NCBI GenBank assembly: GCA_013396635.1
Contig: WBMW01000442.1
Span: forward strand, 248,001-312,000
From: Penelope pileata
Taxonomy: Eukaryota; Chordata; Aves; Galliformes; Cracidae
Reading direction: 5' to 3'
DNA length: 64,000 bases
Below the pieces are notes generated by a model that was not told where the DNA came from, searched no databases, and worked only from the letters and a program-made list of their open reading frames with translations. The translations under genes and the position numbers were made by a program. This document shows, in pieces, positions 1 to 10,709 of this stretch (position 1 is the stretch's first letter; each line of letters starts with the position of its first letter).

Positions 1-1274
1 GGTGAAATGGCTTCCAAGAGAAAAGAGACAGAGGGTACTTTAGTTTTAAAAACTTCTGCTGCTACACATTTTTCCTTGTACACATCCTTTGCATCCAACA
101 ACCAAAATGATTGGATTCGGTAGAAAGCATGCTCAGAAATCAGAATCTTTTTTGCAGCATTTGTAAGGGAAAGTGCAATCCAGCTGCTGGCAAAACATAA
201 CCTCATTGTTTTGGCAATGCTGTTTCATTTACTTTTTTTTCTTTCATACTAACTTGTTTGCTCAGGTATTGGAATTCAGAGTTTTTTCTTCTTTTTAGAA
301 ATTCACACCCTTTCTGGCAAGGTTTGAGCTGTTTTTACTGCTTGCAATTATACCTACAGGTAAAATAAATACTTTCCCACGGATGCGCTGGAATCCGGTA
401 TGGTTATAAGCTGATGTAGCTGTAAGGGCAGAGTTGTACAACTAGTATTTCTGCTGTTCTGTCTTTTCTTTCTGACAGTTCTTAAAGACACAGGGCTTGA
501 ATCTGCTCTTGCTCTTGAGTAATCAGAGCAATTGTTTTTAAAGGCAGCTGGGTTTTACCTATGCAAAACTGATGTGGATGAGAAAAAAATCAAATGACTT
601 ATAAAGACCTTTAAGGCAAACCTAATGTGGAAATGATTTTGCAGCACAAAAATTGCCATGGCCTTTAAGTGCGTAACAGTCTTAGCTTAGCTCTATGCTG
701 TGCACACAAAAATGACATCGAAAGAACGTTTTGCTGTCATAAAGGAAGGCACAGAGAAGCTAGGAAATGCCCTAATTAAGGTTGCCTGTATAATTCATTA
801 TGATTCATTTTTTAATTATCTGATTACATACTATTTTTTCCGCAGAGGCCTCTACCTCTGTGCACAGGATGTTCAGAGCACTCTTAATAAGCAGCTATTC
901 AGTAGTTTGTTTTATCTTCATTGTTCCATGTGTGGCCCAAGGCCTTATTTACTGCGTGCTATTAAATCCTGTTTTGAGGGCTAAATCCATAAAAAGACTT
1001 TGACCTGGTGACCTTGTACGCTGAAGTATCGAACGTTCCAGCCCCCTGCTGTCTAGTGTTGAGAGGTTGCGTTTATGACCCAGGTGTGCTGCTGCAGCTG
1101 TATCACTGTCAGAGCTGGGCTCACTCTCTGCTCTGGTACTGCAGTGTGCTGCATGGGTGTGCCAGTTCTAGTCGCCCCTAGCTCAGGTAACTTTAGAAAG
1201 GATGTGCCATTCTGTGGCACCAACCAACTGTTACAAAAAATTCAGTAAGTGAATCCTTTCGTTACTAAGTTAAA
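1..1274. other. Anonymous non-coding stretch
   Basis: No transposon, RNA gene or convincing exon is visible. A 94-codon open frame at 700-984 (+) resembles no family I know and has the composition of translated AT-rich non-coding DNA, so I do not call it a gene. Confidence 0.6.
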
Positions 1275-1275
1275 C

Positions 1276-1480
1276 GGGAGTCTAGGATTTGTGACTCATG
1301 CATCCTGTTTTCAGCAATGTCACTTACGTGCTGTAAAGTCTTGGAAAAGTATTTTACCATTTGTGAACCAATTTTCCTCTCTGTAAAATGGGAATAATGA
1401 CATAGGCCAAACCATGTCACAGAGGTGTTCTCTGGCTGTAGCGTTTAAAAATGCTTTGGAGTCTTAGGTATAAAATGTTA
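1276..1480 (+). mobile_element. Ancient MIR-like CORE-SINE remnant
   Basis: The order of motifs follows the MIR/CORE-SINE plan. A tRNA-derived head comes first (gggagtctaggattt near 1276), then a stretch resembling 'tgtcacttacgtgctgtaa', then the diagnostic 'cctctctgtaaaatgggaat' at about 1376-1395, and finally a tail like 'aatgctttggagtctta'. Such SINEs were active in early amniotes, and bird copies are heavily diverged (the MIR1_Amn type). The element does not code for protein. Similarity is judged by eye, so the edges are uncertain by tens of bases. Confidence 0.55.
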
Positions 1481-1485
1481 GAGAA

Positions 1486-2024
1486 AGACAATGTATTGGT
1501 TTTGCATCCAAAATTGAATTTCAGAACTCTGGAAATATTCCCTTGTCTCCCAGTTTGAGCTAGATTACATTAGAAATTTGGTGATTCATTTTTCCTTGTG
1601 AAAATGGGCTGCTGCTAGTGTTCTTCAAGCTAGAATCTTCCAGAGCTATTCCAAAAGTTCCACAAACACATATGAGAGAAGATGCCAGAAACTCATGAAG
1701 AGATAGTGAAGCATGTTGTTATATTCTCAATCCTGACTACAGGAAGATTATGCCCACAGCCTAATATGGCCAGTCATTAGCGTGGAGATCAAAGAACATG
1801 GCATGACTCACATCTGTGTGGTTAAACTTACCTCTTTCCCCACACCAGAAGCCAAGGTGCCTTTGCCATGCTGCCTAGTGGAAGCAGCTGTTGATATTTT
1901 GTATCATTCAGATCACACTTAAGCAAATCTGGGAGAACACTAATTCGCAAGAGCAAAAACCATGTTTGTGAGTAGGCTGACAGTGGTGTGAATGACCATA
2001 GATGAGGCTTGAGCTGTGCTCTGG
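1486..2024. other. Anonymous non-coding stretch
   Basis: AT-rich unique-looking sequence between the MIR-like remnant and the CR1 copy. Nothing further is recognised. Confidence 0.5.
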
Positions 2025-2892
2025 TCCTATTTAGTTTGTTGATATGAAGTTAGGAGGAGTGGCTGACATGCCTGAAGGCTGTGCTGCCATTTAGTGAGAC
2101 CTGGACAGGCTGAAGAGTTGGGCAGAGAGGAGCGAGGTGAGGTTTAGCAAAAGCAAGTGTAGAGTCTTGCACCTGGGGAGAAATAACCGCATGCATCAGG
2201 ACGGACTGGGGGATGACCTGCTGGAGAGGAGCTCTGTGGAGAGGGCCCTGGGTGTCCTGGTGGACAACAGGTTGGCCATGAGCCAGCAGTGTGCCCTGGT
2301 GGCCAAGAAGGCTCATTGGAAAGAGCGTGGCCAGCAGGTCAAGGGAGGTGATCCTCCCCCTCTACTCTGCCCTGGTCAGGCCTCACCTGGAATACTGTGT
2401 CCGGTTTTGGGCTTCCCAGTACAAAAAAGAGAGGAGTCTTCTAGAAAGAGTCCAACAGAGGGCTACAAAGATGATAAAGAGCCTGCAGCATCTCCTTTAT
2501 GAGGAAAGGCTGAGTGACCTGGGTCTGTTAAGCCTGGAGAAGACTGAGAGGGGATCTTATCACTGTTTGTAAATATCAGTGCAAGAGCCAAAGGGATAAG
2601 GCCAGACTCTTTTAAGTGGTGTGTGGCGATAGGACAAGGGGCAATGGCAAAAAACTGGAGCATAGGAAGTTCCGCACAAACATGTGTAAGAACTTCTTCA
2701 CAGTGCGAGTGACAGAGCCCTAGAACAGGGTGCCCAGAGAGGCTGTTGAGTTTCCTTCTCTGGAAACATTCAAGACCCATCTGGACACCTACCTGCGTGG
2801 GCTACTGTAGGGAACCTCTTTGGCAGAGGGGTTGGACTTGATGATGTCTAGAGGTCCCTTCCAACCCCTGTGATTCTGTGATTCTGTGATAG
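2025..2892 (+). mobile_element. CR1 LINE, 5'-truncated, 3' portion of ORF2 plus 3' UTR
   Basis: This is the longest CR1 copy here. It keeps the C-terminal part of the ORF2 reverse transcriptase polyprotein and the 3' UTR. One frame (from 2137) carries CR1-typical residues such as KCRVLHLGR and RALGVLVDNRLAMS. A second frame (from 2291) continues with ASRSREVILPLYSALVRPHL, EYCVRFWASQYKK and LLERVQQRATKM. The two frames overlap around 2290-2340, so the copy carries a frameshift and cannot make a protein. Its 3' end has the classic 'gaggtcccttccaacccctg' followed by tandem 'tgattctg' units ending near 2890. Like most avian CR1s it is strongly 5'-truncated, consistent with aborted target-primed reverse transcription. 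The 5' edge is approximate. Confidence 0.93.
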
Positions 2893-3402
2893 TATAGCCA
2901 TAGCTTAGGAGGCACATAGGGTGCTCAGCTTTCTACAAATGCGTTTGTCACTGTGAATATAGGTAACTCCTTATGGTCTGAGATGTTTCATTGTTTTACC
3001 TCAAGGTAGTGTAAATGGATCTACATTATAAACTGAAATTCCTTGTGACTAGCGCTGTCTGGAAATACTATGATGTAAGGACATTAACGCCAGTACTCTT
3101 TGGTTGTGTTTTGGGAATGTACCAATTCTGATGTTTTTTTATGCAGGAGAAATCTTGTAACAGTAAAGTGAATTTTTTTCTAGGTGAATACAAAAAGGTT
3201 CTTCTCTACCCTAGAGTACTCCTGTCTTTTATATTTCTGAGAGGGAGGGAGAGTCAGAAAGAAAACAATAGAGTAGCTACGTGAACCTGAATCTCTTAAT
3301 GGTTTGGGTGACATCCAACCATGGTATCACTTGGTATATGGTTATTTTTCTATTTTCTGTTGTTATGTGGAGGTAGAGGTGGGAAGGATTGTTGTTTTCT
3401 GA
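2893..3402. other. Anonymous non-coding stretch
   Basis: AT-rich sequence directly after the CR1 tail. No recognisable gene or repeat. Confidence 0.5.
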
Positions 3403-3433
3403 AATATATATATATATATAGAGAGAGAGAGAG
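3403..3433. repeat. Compound microsatellite (AT)n(GA)n
   Basis: A run of about nine AT units switches directly to about seven GA units at 3420/3421. It is a simple-sequence repeat and likely length-polymorphic. Confidence 0.9.
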
Positions 3434-4540
3434 TTTACTGGAGTTTTTCCTTAATAGGGTTTCGATGATGTTTTCAAGGGTAGAGAAACAATTTGCTGCT
3501 TATTTCTACCCTGAGGTCCTGCCTCTGTGACCTCGTGTTCATTTTCAGCCAAAATCTGCATTGATTTTCGACATTGATTTTCTTTCATTCATATATAATC
3601 TGAATTCAAAAGGGTGTAAATGATACTTGAATTGTTCCTCTGGTGCTAACATACTGGAAATTTTCATTGCAGTGATTGAGTATGTGCTTCCAAACACGCA
3701 TACACATAGTATATCAAAGAGACTACAGTTAATATGTGTAATAAAAACAAATCTGTGAGAAGCAGGCAGGATTCTCCAAAATGAGCATACATTTCTGGAA
3801 ACAATATTTTCTTCCACCACTAAGGACCTGATTGCTCTTTAAATTAAGCCTCGATGGGCCAATGCATGTGAAATAAGCAAAATATTGGAGAGCACTCTGT
3901 ATAATTCCAGAAGGTTCAAAACATAGATTAATGTAGGTTAGCAATCTCGCATAATTGATCTCTAAAACCAGATGGATTTAATTAAATAAAAAAAAAAAAA
4001 AATCAAACCCCCAAAATCTATCCTAAATATATTTTCCAGAAAGTGGGACTCAGATCTGGGTCAAGTTGTACTCCACCTCTGAAGTCCCTGGTGCTTTGCC
4101 TCTGACTCCTTTCTTCAGACTGATCAGAAACTGGATTTCAGTGTCATTGGTACTGACCATGTCCTTGTTTTGCACACAGATCGGTGAATCTGATCTGAGG
4201 ACCTGTGTTCAGCCTGAAGGAACAGCCCAGTGCTCAGATACTTCCCTGATCTTTATCCAAACCATTTTTAAGCTCTTTCTATAAGCTCATGTCTATAAAT
4301 GCGATGATTCAGCCTGACTGGATCCTTTTTGAAGGCTATGACACAATTTGGTTTAACTTCAGAATCAGCCCTGCTGGCAGAACAGACTTTCTTGCTAGAT
4401 TTATAGTACTTCCTGCTTCTAGCTGAGTTGCAAATAGAACAAGAACAGCCTTTCTCATAGTGTCTTGGCAATGCTCCTTCTAGAGGGAACCCTGAACAAA
4501 CAGGATACAATGAAAAATACCAAACTTTCATGAGCTTCTT
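3434..4540. other. Anonymous non-coding stretch
   Basis: It contains a 15-base A-run at about 3988-4002. Short open frames on both strands resemble no family I know. The A-run has no recognisable retroposon body upstream. Confidence 0.5.
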
Positions 4541-4588
4541 GGGAGGGGGGGNTTCGTTGTCGGGGTGGTGGGGGGGGGGGGGGGGGGG
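4541..4588. repeat. G-rich homopolymer tracts with an ambiguous base
   Basis: G-runs at 4541-4551 and about 4566-4588 flank a single N at 4552. Long G-runs are hard to sequence, so both length and base calls are doubtful. The runs could also form a G-quadruplex on the plus strand. Confidence 0.85.
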
Positions 4589-4960
4589 AAAGAAGCTTTT
4601 GAATTTGGTGGACTTCTCTTTGATTGTTACATACTTCATTCATGCCCATTTGATCATCATTAACTTTGATGAAAGCATATATAGTGAATACATAAGCTTA
4701 CAATTCTGAGGACTAGATATAATGCAAGTTGCTTTGAAAAGATGGTGTTTTGGTATATCAGACTTCAAATGGTAGTAACATTTTTGCTTTTTTTCAGCAT
4801 CTCATTTGAACTGTCACCTTTTGTACTTGAATCCATCATTTAATATCATTCTATCAATGAGCTAAAACCTTTAAAACACACTCTTACATCTGCTTTAGAC
4901 AGATTAATGTAAAAGAACGTTCAAGTGACCTGCTGAAGAGTGCAAAGCGTAAAAAAGATA
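4589..4960. other. Anonymous non-coding stretch before the gap
   Basis: No recognisable feature. Sequence quality is suspect because of the flanking G-run and gap. Confidence 0.5.
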
Positions 4961-5055
4961 NNNNNNNNNNNNNNNNNNNNNNNNNNNNNNNNNNNNNNNN
5001 NNNNNNNNNNNNNNNNNNNNNNNNNNNNNNNNNNNNNNNNNNNNNNNNNNNNNNN
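4961..5055. other. Assembly gap (95 N)
   Basis: An unbroken run of N. The true sequence and its true length are unknown. Any frame that reads through it is an artefact. Confidence 1.
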
Positions 5056-5589
5056 GACTCCCAGAATCTTTTTTCAGGTTTGAAAGAAATGATGAAAAAT
5101 CCATTGAAAGAAATAACTTTTCTTTTCATTAGCTTCATTAGCCTTCCCATAAAACTGAATACCGTGTGCGACTTTCCTTATGTGAAATATAAGTTCATTC
5201 GTTTGAAATATGGGCAGGCAAAGCATTTAAAAGTTGAGCTGAAAACTAGTATGATGCGCTTCATAAATAGTTGCAAAATAAGAAATATAAGGCATTAAAA
5301 ATATGATTAAAGTCACCTGAGTTTGTTTAAAAATTGCTTGCTCCACCCTTGTATGCATGTTGTTAGCAAAAAAATTAGAAAAGGTAGCTAAACAGGTTAA
5401 TAAAATCAGCTAAGTCACAACATACTCAAGTTTGAAAGCAACCAACACTAAAAATAGACTTTTCAATTTCCCACCTGCTACAGAAGCCCATGTAAACAAG
5501 TAGGCTTTGTCTAATAATCAGTACAGATGTTCAAAAATAGTGTTTATGTCTGCAATCATGAGCCGTGAGGTTTCTTTCTTGACCCTTTG

Positions 5590-5634
5590 GTAAATATATA
5601 GATTCTAAAAATATGTATATCTTTTTAAAGCTTC
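5590..5634 (+). repeat. Dispersed direct repeat, copy 1
   Basis: It shares its first 20 bases exactly, and most of the next 25, with the segment at about 6858-6904. Both are direct copies 1.27 kb apart. The family is unknown; chance similarity of AT-rich sequence is possible for the second half only. Confidence 0.5.
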
Positions 5635-6857
5635 TGTGACCCAGGCTGATCACCAGCTCTTTTTAATATAACCTGAGTGACAACTCTTCTCATTCTGCTA
5701 AGATTCTTATAGGTCTACCACAAATGAGCTGTAAGGCTTCTTTTTTGCTTCTGATAGACTGCTATATGTAAGTGTGTATGTATGCTTTTCATTGTCACTA
5801 GCATGAACTGAAGCAAGTGACTAGCTCTTTTCTGTCTTGATTAACAAGAGTTCTGTTCTCCTCTGTTATTCCCTCATTTGCATGCAGCATGATTAAGTAG
5901 CGAATAATGAAGTTGAGCATGATCAGATAGATGAAGCTGAAGACAGTGCTGGAAAGTCAAAATGAGGGATCAGGAGCTTAAAAGCCCATGAATTCAGCAA
6001 GCATAGTTCGTATGAGCAAGGTCTGAAAAGTCATGTCCTATGACTGTCCCACTTGTTTCCTATACAGCAAAATCGGCATTGGTTTTTTTTCTGTAATAAA
6101 CCTATCCTGCATATTCTTTACATGTAAGTTTGTTAGTCATCTTTATTTTGTTTCAGAACTTTGCATAACTTGGCAAGGCCCAACACCCTTTCTTAATCCA
6201 TCCCCTTTTTACTGTCCTCTAAAAGTAAGTGGAAATACTTGTGCGAAATAAGCCCTGTTAAAAGATATATATAATAGAGGCAAATAAATCCTAACAAATA
6301 AAACAAAATGAGAGGGAATATTTAGTAAAACTGAGGGCAGTAATAACGACTGGTTTTTTCTTTTCGTTGTAGTTTTCCTTCGTAATCCCTACATGCAAAC
6401 AAATGTTTGTCAGAAGGACCACTCAGGCCAAGTGCTATCAACTCAGTAACGACAGCCCCTGGGTGGCTGAGGGCACTCTGCCTCGAGCCTGGTGCTCCAC
6501 GCTGCGCCCAGGGCACGCAGTCCTGCCAACAATGCGTGCCCTGTTGGGCCTTACTGCTCGCTTGATGTACAGTTTCCTGTATGAATCAACTGTTTCCTGT
6601 AGCTCTCATTTCAGTTTAAATGCTGATCCTCAAGTACCTCATACCCATCCTAGCTACTCAAAAGGTAATATCAAAAAGAAGTAATTTGCTGTAAGTTACA
6701 GGCTAAACGTTTGTGTTGTTATAGTTGTAAACAGGCAGCAAGTGGACACGCTGCAGAGAAACTGACAGAGATGGATTGCTTTGTGACACTTAGGCAAAAA
6801 TGAAGTGCGCTTATTTTATTAGCTTGAAATTTTGTGCAATATTATTGTGGTAAGCAG

Positions 6858-6904
6858 GTAAATATATAGATTCTAAATATATCTAGATATCTTTCTAAAG
6901 CTTT
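6858..6904 (+). repeat. Dispersed direct repeat, copy 2
   Basis: Partner of the segment at 5590-5634. It differs by small indels and substitutions after the identical 20-base core. Confidence 0.5.
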
Positions 6905-7367
6905 CTTTTGCTTTCTAAGCTAACAATTAAGGGACATCCTAGTAACACTTATTTAAAAATGCATGTTTTTGTCTTACAGTAGTAAAAGTAGAATGAAAGA
7001 CTGCTATAGCTGTATGGATGTGACAGTAACATTCAGCTCCCCTTAGTAACTGCTAAGGGATTTCTTCTCTAGATTGACTTGGAAGAAATTATTTTCCTTG
7101 TATTAGAGTGATGAACAGAGACCCAGGAGACTCAGGAGAGCTGGGAATCTGTTTGTCTTTCCTCTTATAGTCTTTCCTATATCAGCCATCAAACCAATAG
7201 AATTTAGGTGGGTCTAAATTGTTATTCATGAGATATGAGGTTTTGCAGACAGTTGTAAGGCTGCTCAGAGGGGTCTTCATCATCTTGTAGCATAAAGCAG
7301 GGTGAAGAGCCTTTACAGCAGCTGTGTGGCAGCCGGAGAAACCCCGAGTAAGATTCTTGGTATAAAG

Positions 7368-7430
7368 CAGGGGTTCCCAAACTGCTGTATGCACACCATT
7401 GGTGGCACACAAACCATTTCCAGACATTAG
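7368..7430 (+). mobile_element. Possible hAT-Charlie-type terminal fragment
   Basis: The segment begins 'caggggttcccaaactgctg' and continues with 'accattggtggcacacaaa'. This resembles the terminal inverted repeat region of hAT-Charlie DNA transposons, which commonly start CAGnGGTnCCCAAACT. I could not find the opposite terminus nearby, so it may be a solo end or a chance match. Confidence 0.35.
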
Positions 7431-9354
7431 ATGAAGACAGTTTCTCCTTTCCTGTGGGAAGAAGCTTATGGAGCTGTGGGGTGAGTGTTTCCACACAGTC
7501 GCTGGCAGTCCCTCTCTGCCTTTGTGAGGTACCCAGGGCACAAGGCAGCTCCGGGCTGTAGCGCTCACCTGAGCACTCGGCCTGCATGCAGATGTCTGCA
7601 AGCTGCTCCTGGCTGGAGAGGATGGGCTGTAAAGTGAGCAAGCACTGTCAGGGCAAGTCGGAGGCGAGGGAATGACAGCTTTTCCTCACGTCTGGGCAGG
7701 ACTTGGTCAGAACTGGGAGCTGGGGTGTTGCTTCTGCTGGTAGGCCTGCTGCGGTGTTCATTCTTGCTCGATAAATCCTCAGCATGCTAATTTAATAAGC
7801 CCTTGGTACTCTGGATGCCTCTAACTAGAAAATAATGCACTGGAGCGCTTGTGTGTTAGATCCATAGGCTACTGAGTATAGGATCTATATGCTTTCAAGT
7901 GCAGGTAAAGTGCATGTCTGAAATGGCTATAAACCAGCTTCGGTCTCTCATAATGTTGTTGCTTTAAGACACCAGAAAAAAGTGTCTAGGAGCTGGGCCC
8001 ATGAAACAGTCAGTAACAGAGACGTAAGGCTTTAACCTAGCTTTCTGGTTGTACTCCTCTGGGTCAGTATGACTGGAAGTCTGCCTGTACCAGGCACCAC
8101 GTGAAGCGGTGGACAGTGATGCCTGAGCTAGCACAGAGCTCAGTCTGACAGATGTTGCAGCTGTGTCAGGATGGGGCAAGGACTGAACTAACAAACCTGG
8201 CTGAGAGGCCTTTGCTAGCAAGGCCTTTATTTCTGTGATTTTCGCTGTCAGGATGGGTTTTTTAGTTGTCGTGGGTGCAGTCAGTGGCTGGTCATTGCTA
8301 CACACCAACTCGGCTCACCAAGGCCTCTGCCTGGATTTCTGCTGATCCCTGTGCTTCCTCTGCTAATCCACATCATTCCTGTTTACTTCACGTGAGTTTT
8401 CTTTTATTTGTTACCTCATTTTTAAATACCTTTGTTGCCAGTTTAAATATCTTTCTGTAGAATGTACTTTATTTGAAGGCTGCTTAAGGTAGCTTTCTAG
8501 GTATACCTTTGCAGATTTTGAGTTGCACTTTTTCCCCATTGTTTTGACTTCCATGGTACTGTATCAATTTTCTGATCCTGTACTTATTTAATGATAATGG
8601 ATTGTTGCAGTGGTGCTATTATTTCAGTAGTGAAATAGGCAACACAGTTTTAATCTTTGGAAAATTAGAGCATTCAGGTATTTAAAAGAATATTTTCCAG
8701 CACTGATCTAACACAGAAGTGTAGTGAGCTGTTACTGAAATGCATTTGTCTCTGTTATTAACGCAGTAGCTTTCTATTATGCAGAAGTTGGCATATGATG
8801 TTTAAGGTATGCACAAGAAAGCATAGAATGTAATTAGGTGAATTATATTGTGCTGTTAACAAGTCTTTCTTTGCCTCAAATGTCCTTGGACCTTTACTGA
8901 TCAGCAGGATCATTGTTTTACATCTCATTGGTGCATTGCACCTGAATGATACAGATCTCCTACACCACTGGCTTTGGACCAAATCTGTGGAAAGATTAAT
9001 GTTCCTAACTCTAAAAAAAAGATTTTCTTTCTTAGAAAGCTTCCAGCATAGTATTTATGCTGAGCCAGTTAGCATTTTTTTGCACTGGTAAATTCTTCAG
9101 CTGGGAAGTCGTCAGCATCTATTTCTTCACAAAAGCTGACCATATTTTTGGGGGGCCTACTCTCCCTTTAGCCTCCCATCAAAGCTTTGGGCCTAAATTG
9201 AGAACATTTTCTATTGTATTGCTTCCTAGTCCAGATCACTTCTCATACCCTCTTTTCTGCTGTAGTGTCTGAGTGTTTCCCAGTAGTGAGTTAAGCAACA
9301 TGACTAACATCTGTCACGTGTGGTTAGTTCTTCTCTCTCATCCTGCCTCCAGGG
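7431..9354. other. Anonymous non-coding stretch
   Basis: Moderately GC-rich patches occur around 7480-7620 and 8100-8360, with open frames up to 139 codons on the minus strand (7182-7641). None shows a domain or family motif I recognise. Confidence 0.45.
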
Positions 9355-9405
9355 ATTCTTTCCATTTACTTCAATGGGCTTTAGATCAGGCTCTAAATTA
9401 GTCTG
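9355..9405. mobile_element. Possible ancient amniote repeat scrap
   Basis: It contains 'ttacttcaatgggcttta' followed by 'gatcaggctct'. This resembles the 'gacttcaatggg...gatcaggcc' core seen in old dispersed repeats of birds, turtles and crocodilians. It is short and old, and I cannot name the family. Confidence 0.25.
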
Positions 9406-9462
9406 AGGACTTTGGGATGAGTTTTGTTTTTGTTTTTTGTGTTGCTGTTTTATTTTTTTAAC

Positions 9463-9478
9463 TATTATTATTATTATT
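9463..9478. repeat. (ATT)n low-complexity tract
   Basis: A short run of about five ATT units inside a T-rich stretch (about 9421-9490). Confidence 0.75.
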
Positions 9479-9548
9479 TTTTAAATTTTTGTAAATGTCT
9501 ACAAACTTTGCCAGCAATCAGCAAGTGGTAAAGACAACTAGGAAAAAA

Positions 9549-9575
9549 GGAGAGAGAGAGAGAGAGAGAGAGAGA
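9549..9575. repeat. (GA)n microsatellite
   Basis: About 13 uninterrupted GA units, followed by an A/G-rich tail. The reverse complement gives the Ser/Leu-rich stretch in a minus-strand open frame, which is therefore not a real protein. Confidence 0.92.
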
Positions 9576-10006
9576 AAAGAAAAGGAAATTGTTGCTAGGA
9601 TTGAGGCTATTTGATGAGAACATTTTTTTCCTAACTTGTTGCAGCTGCAGCAGTCTTTGCTGATGCTCTGGTACTGGCCTTTCACTGTTTCCCTGTCTGT
9701 CTCAGATGGCAGAGAAAGCAGGCTTTTACTTCTGTCTGCTAGAACCTCTTCTCCACTGCAATAACAGTAATCATATATTTTCCATAATGGAAGAGAGTTT
9801 GTGGTTATTAACCTCCATTTGTCCATCTGTGCCTTTCCATTAGCACACTGGTTGGTCTCATCTTCCTTAAATAAGTAACTTCTTTACTTAGAGAATTTCT
9901 TTCTTTCACAGCCATTTTAGCTTTCTTCATGGGTATAAACTCTGCTTGTGTTTTCCCATCAGCATTTAGTGGAGCAGAAGTAATAGTTTATAGTCGATCC
10001 TTTGCA
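9576..10006. other. Anonymous non-coding stretch
   Basis: No gene or repeat recognised. Confidence 0.5.
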
Positions 10007-10046
10007 ATGTTCATTCAGGTATGCGGGTGTTCACCTGAATGAACAT
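10007..10046. repeat. Perfect inverted repeat (14-bp arms, 12-nt loop)
   Basis: The left arm atgttcattcaggt (10007-10020) is the exact reverse complement of the right arm acctgaatgaacat (10033-10046), with 12 bases between. Beyond the arms, further pairing is possible with a 2-base bulge (caa/ttg). As RNA or extruded DNA this would form a stable hairpin. No known RNA family is recognised, and the arms are too short for a normal pre-miRNA. Confidence 0.9.
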
Positions 10047-10150
10047 ATTGTTCCTCAGCAGGGTCAATGCTAAGTTTTGCTTCTTGCTTGTATATATCGC
10101 AGCAGAGCAACTTGATGTTTTTTAAACTGAGGAACTACCTCAGCTTTTTT

Positions 10151-10166
10151 GGGGGGGGGGGGGGGG
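10151..10166. repeat. G homopolymer (about 16 G)
   Basis: An uninterrupted G-run after a T-run. It is prone to sequencing error and polymorphism. Confidence 0.85.
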
Positions 10167-10331
10167 CGGAAAGATCCCCATGTACAGTGTTACCATAATC
10201 CTCGTCTTCTACAACCAAAAGAAAACAAAGCTTTGGATATCCCTTTTTGCATGTAACTTACCATATTAGCCATTTGACAGGAATGTGTACAAATGTGTAT
10301 CTTTCTTTCTAGCTACATATGTATACAGGTT

Positions 10332-10709
10332 TTAGCGGTTTTGAAGGCTGCCTTTCAATGTCTCAAGACCATCAATTTGAAAGGAATTGAGGCAGAAATT
10401 TTTCACGGAAATCAGTGATTTTAATACCATTTGGAACAAGTTCTTATTTTCATACTTAAATGCTCTTCCTGGCATCTGTATGTTTGGTGATGGAGTCAGA
10501 GATGTTTTGCTGCCTTCCACGGGACTTGGAATCACTAGAAAACCAATCTCTTCTGCGTATTGACTTTCCACACCGTGCATTGTGTGGTGAGGTCTAAGCT
10601 TCCTCTTGCTGAGGAGAACTGTTGCATGGTATGGAGTACCGGTTACTGATTGACTCAAGCTAATTCTCAGTTTAAAAACAACCGAAATTTCTGTTAAGAA
10701 TGAAAGCAA
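10332..10709 (-). other. Unrecognised minus-strand open frame, weak exon candidate
   Basis: A 125-codon frame opens just after a plausible splice acceptor on the minus strand (ttgctttcattcttaacag). It contains several CpGs in an otherwise CpG-poor area. The peptide has no motif I can place; segments such as KRKLRPHHTMHG and IPSPVEGSKTSLTPSPN are merely hydrophilic. Frames of this length are expected by chance a few times in 64 kb. I list it because it combines an acceptor with CpG retention, not because the product is known. Confidence 0.13.

Larger units (their letters stand above)
5056..7366. other. Anonymous non-coding stretch with a diverged repeat pair
   Basis: Mostly AT-rich. Two segments at about 5590-5634 and 6858-6904 share a perfect start (gtaaatatatagattctaaa) and a similar remainder ending in taaagctt. 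A locally GC-richer stretch at 6420-6560 has no recognised identity. No supported gene. Confidence 0.5.

Noticed and set aside
2050..2780. CR1 copy as an active LINE or host gene
   Set aside because: It is 5'-truncated and frameshifted, lacking the endonuclease and most of the reverse transcriptase.
4268..5150. Minus-strand frames reading through the G-runs and the gap
   Set aside because: They depend on N bases and homopolymers (poly-Pro and poly-X stretches) and carry no information.
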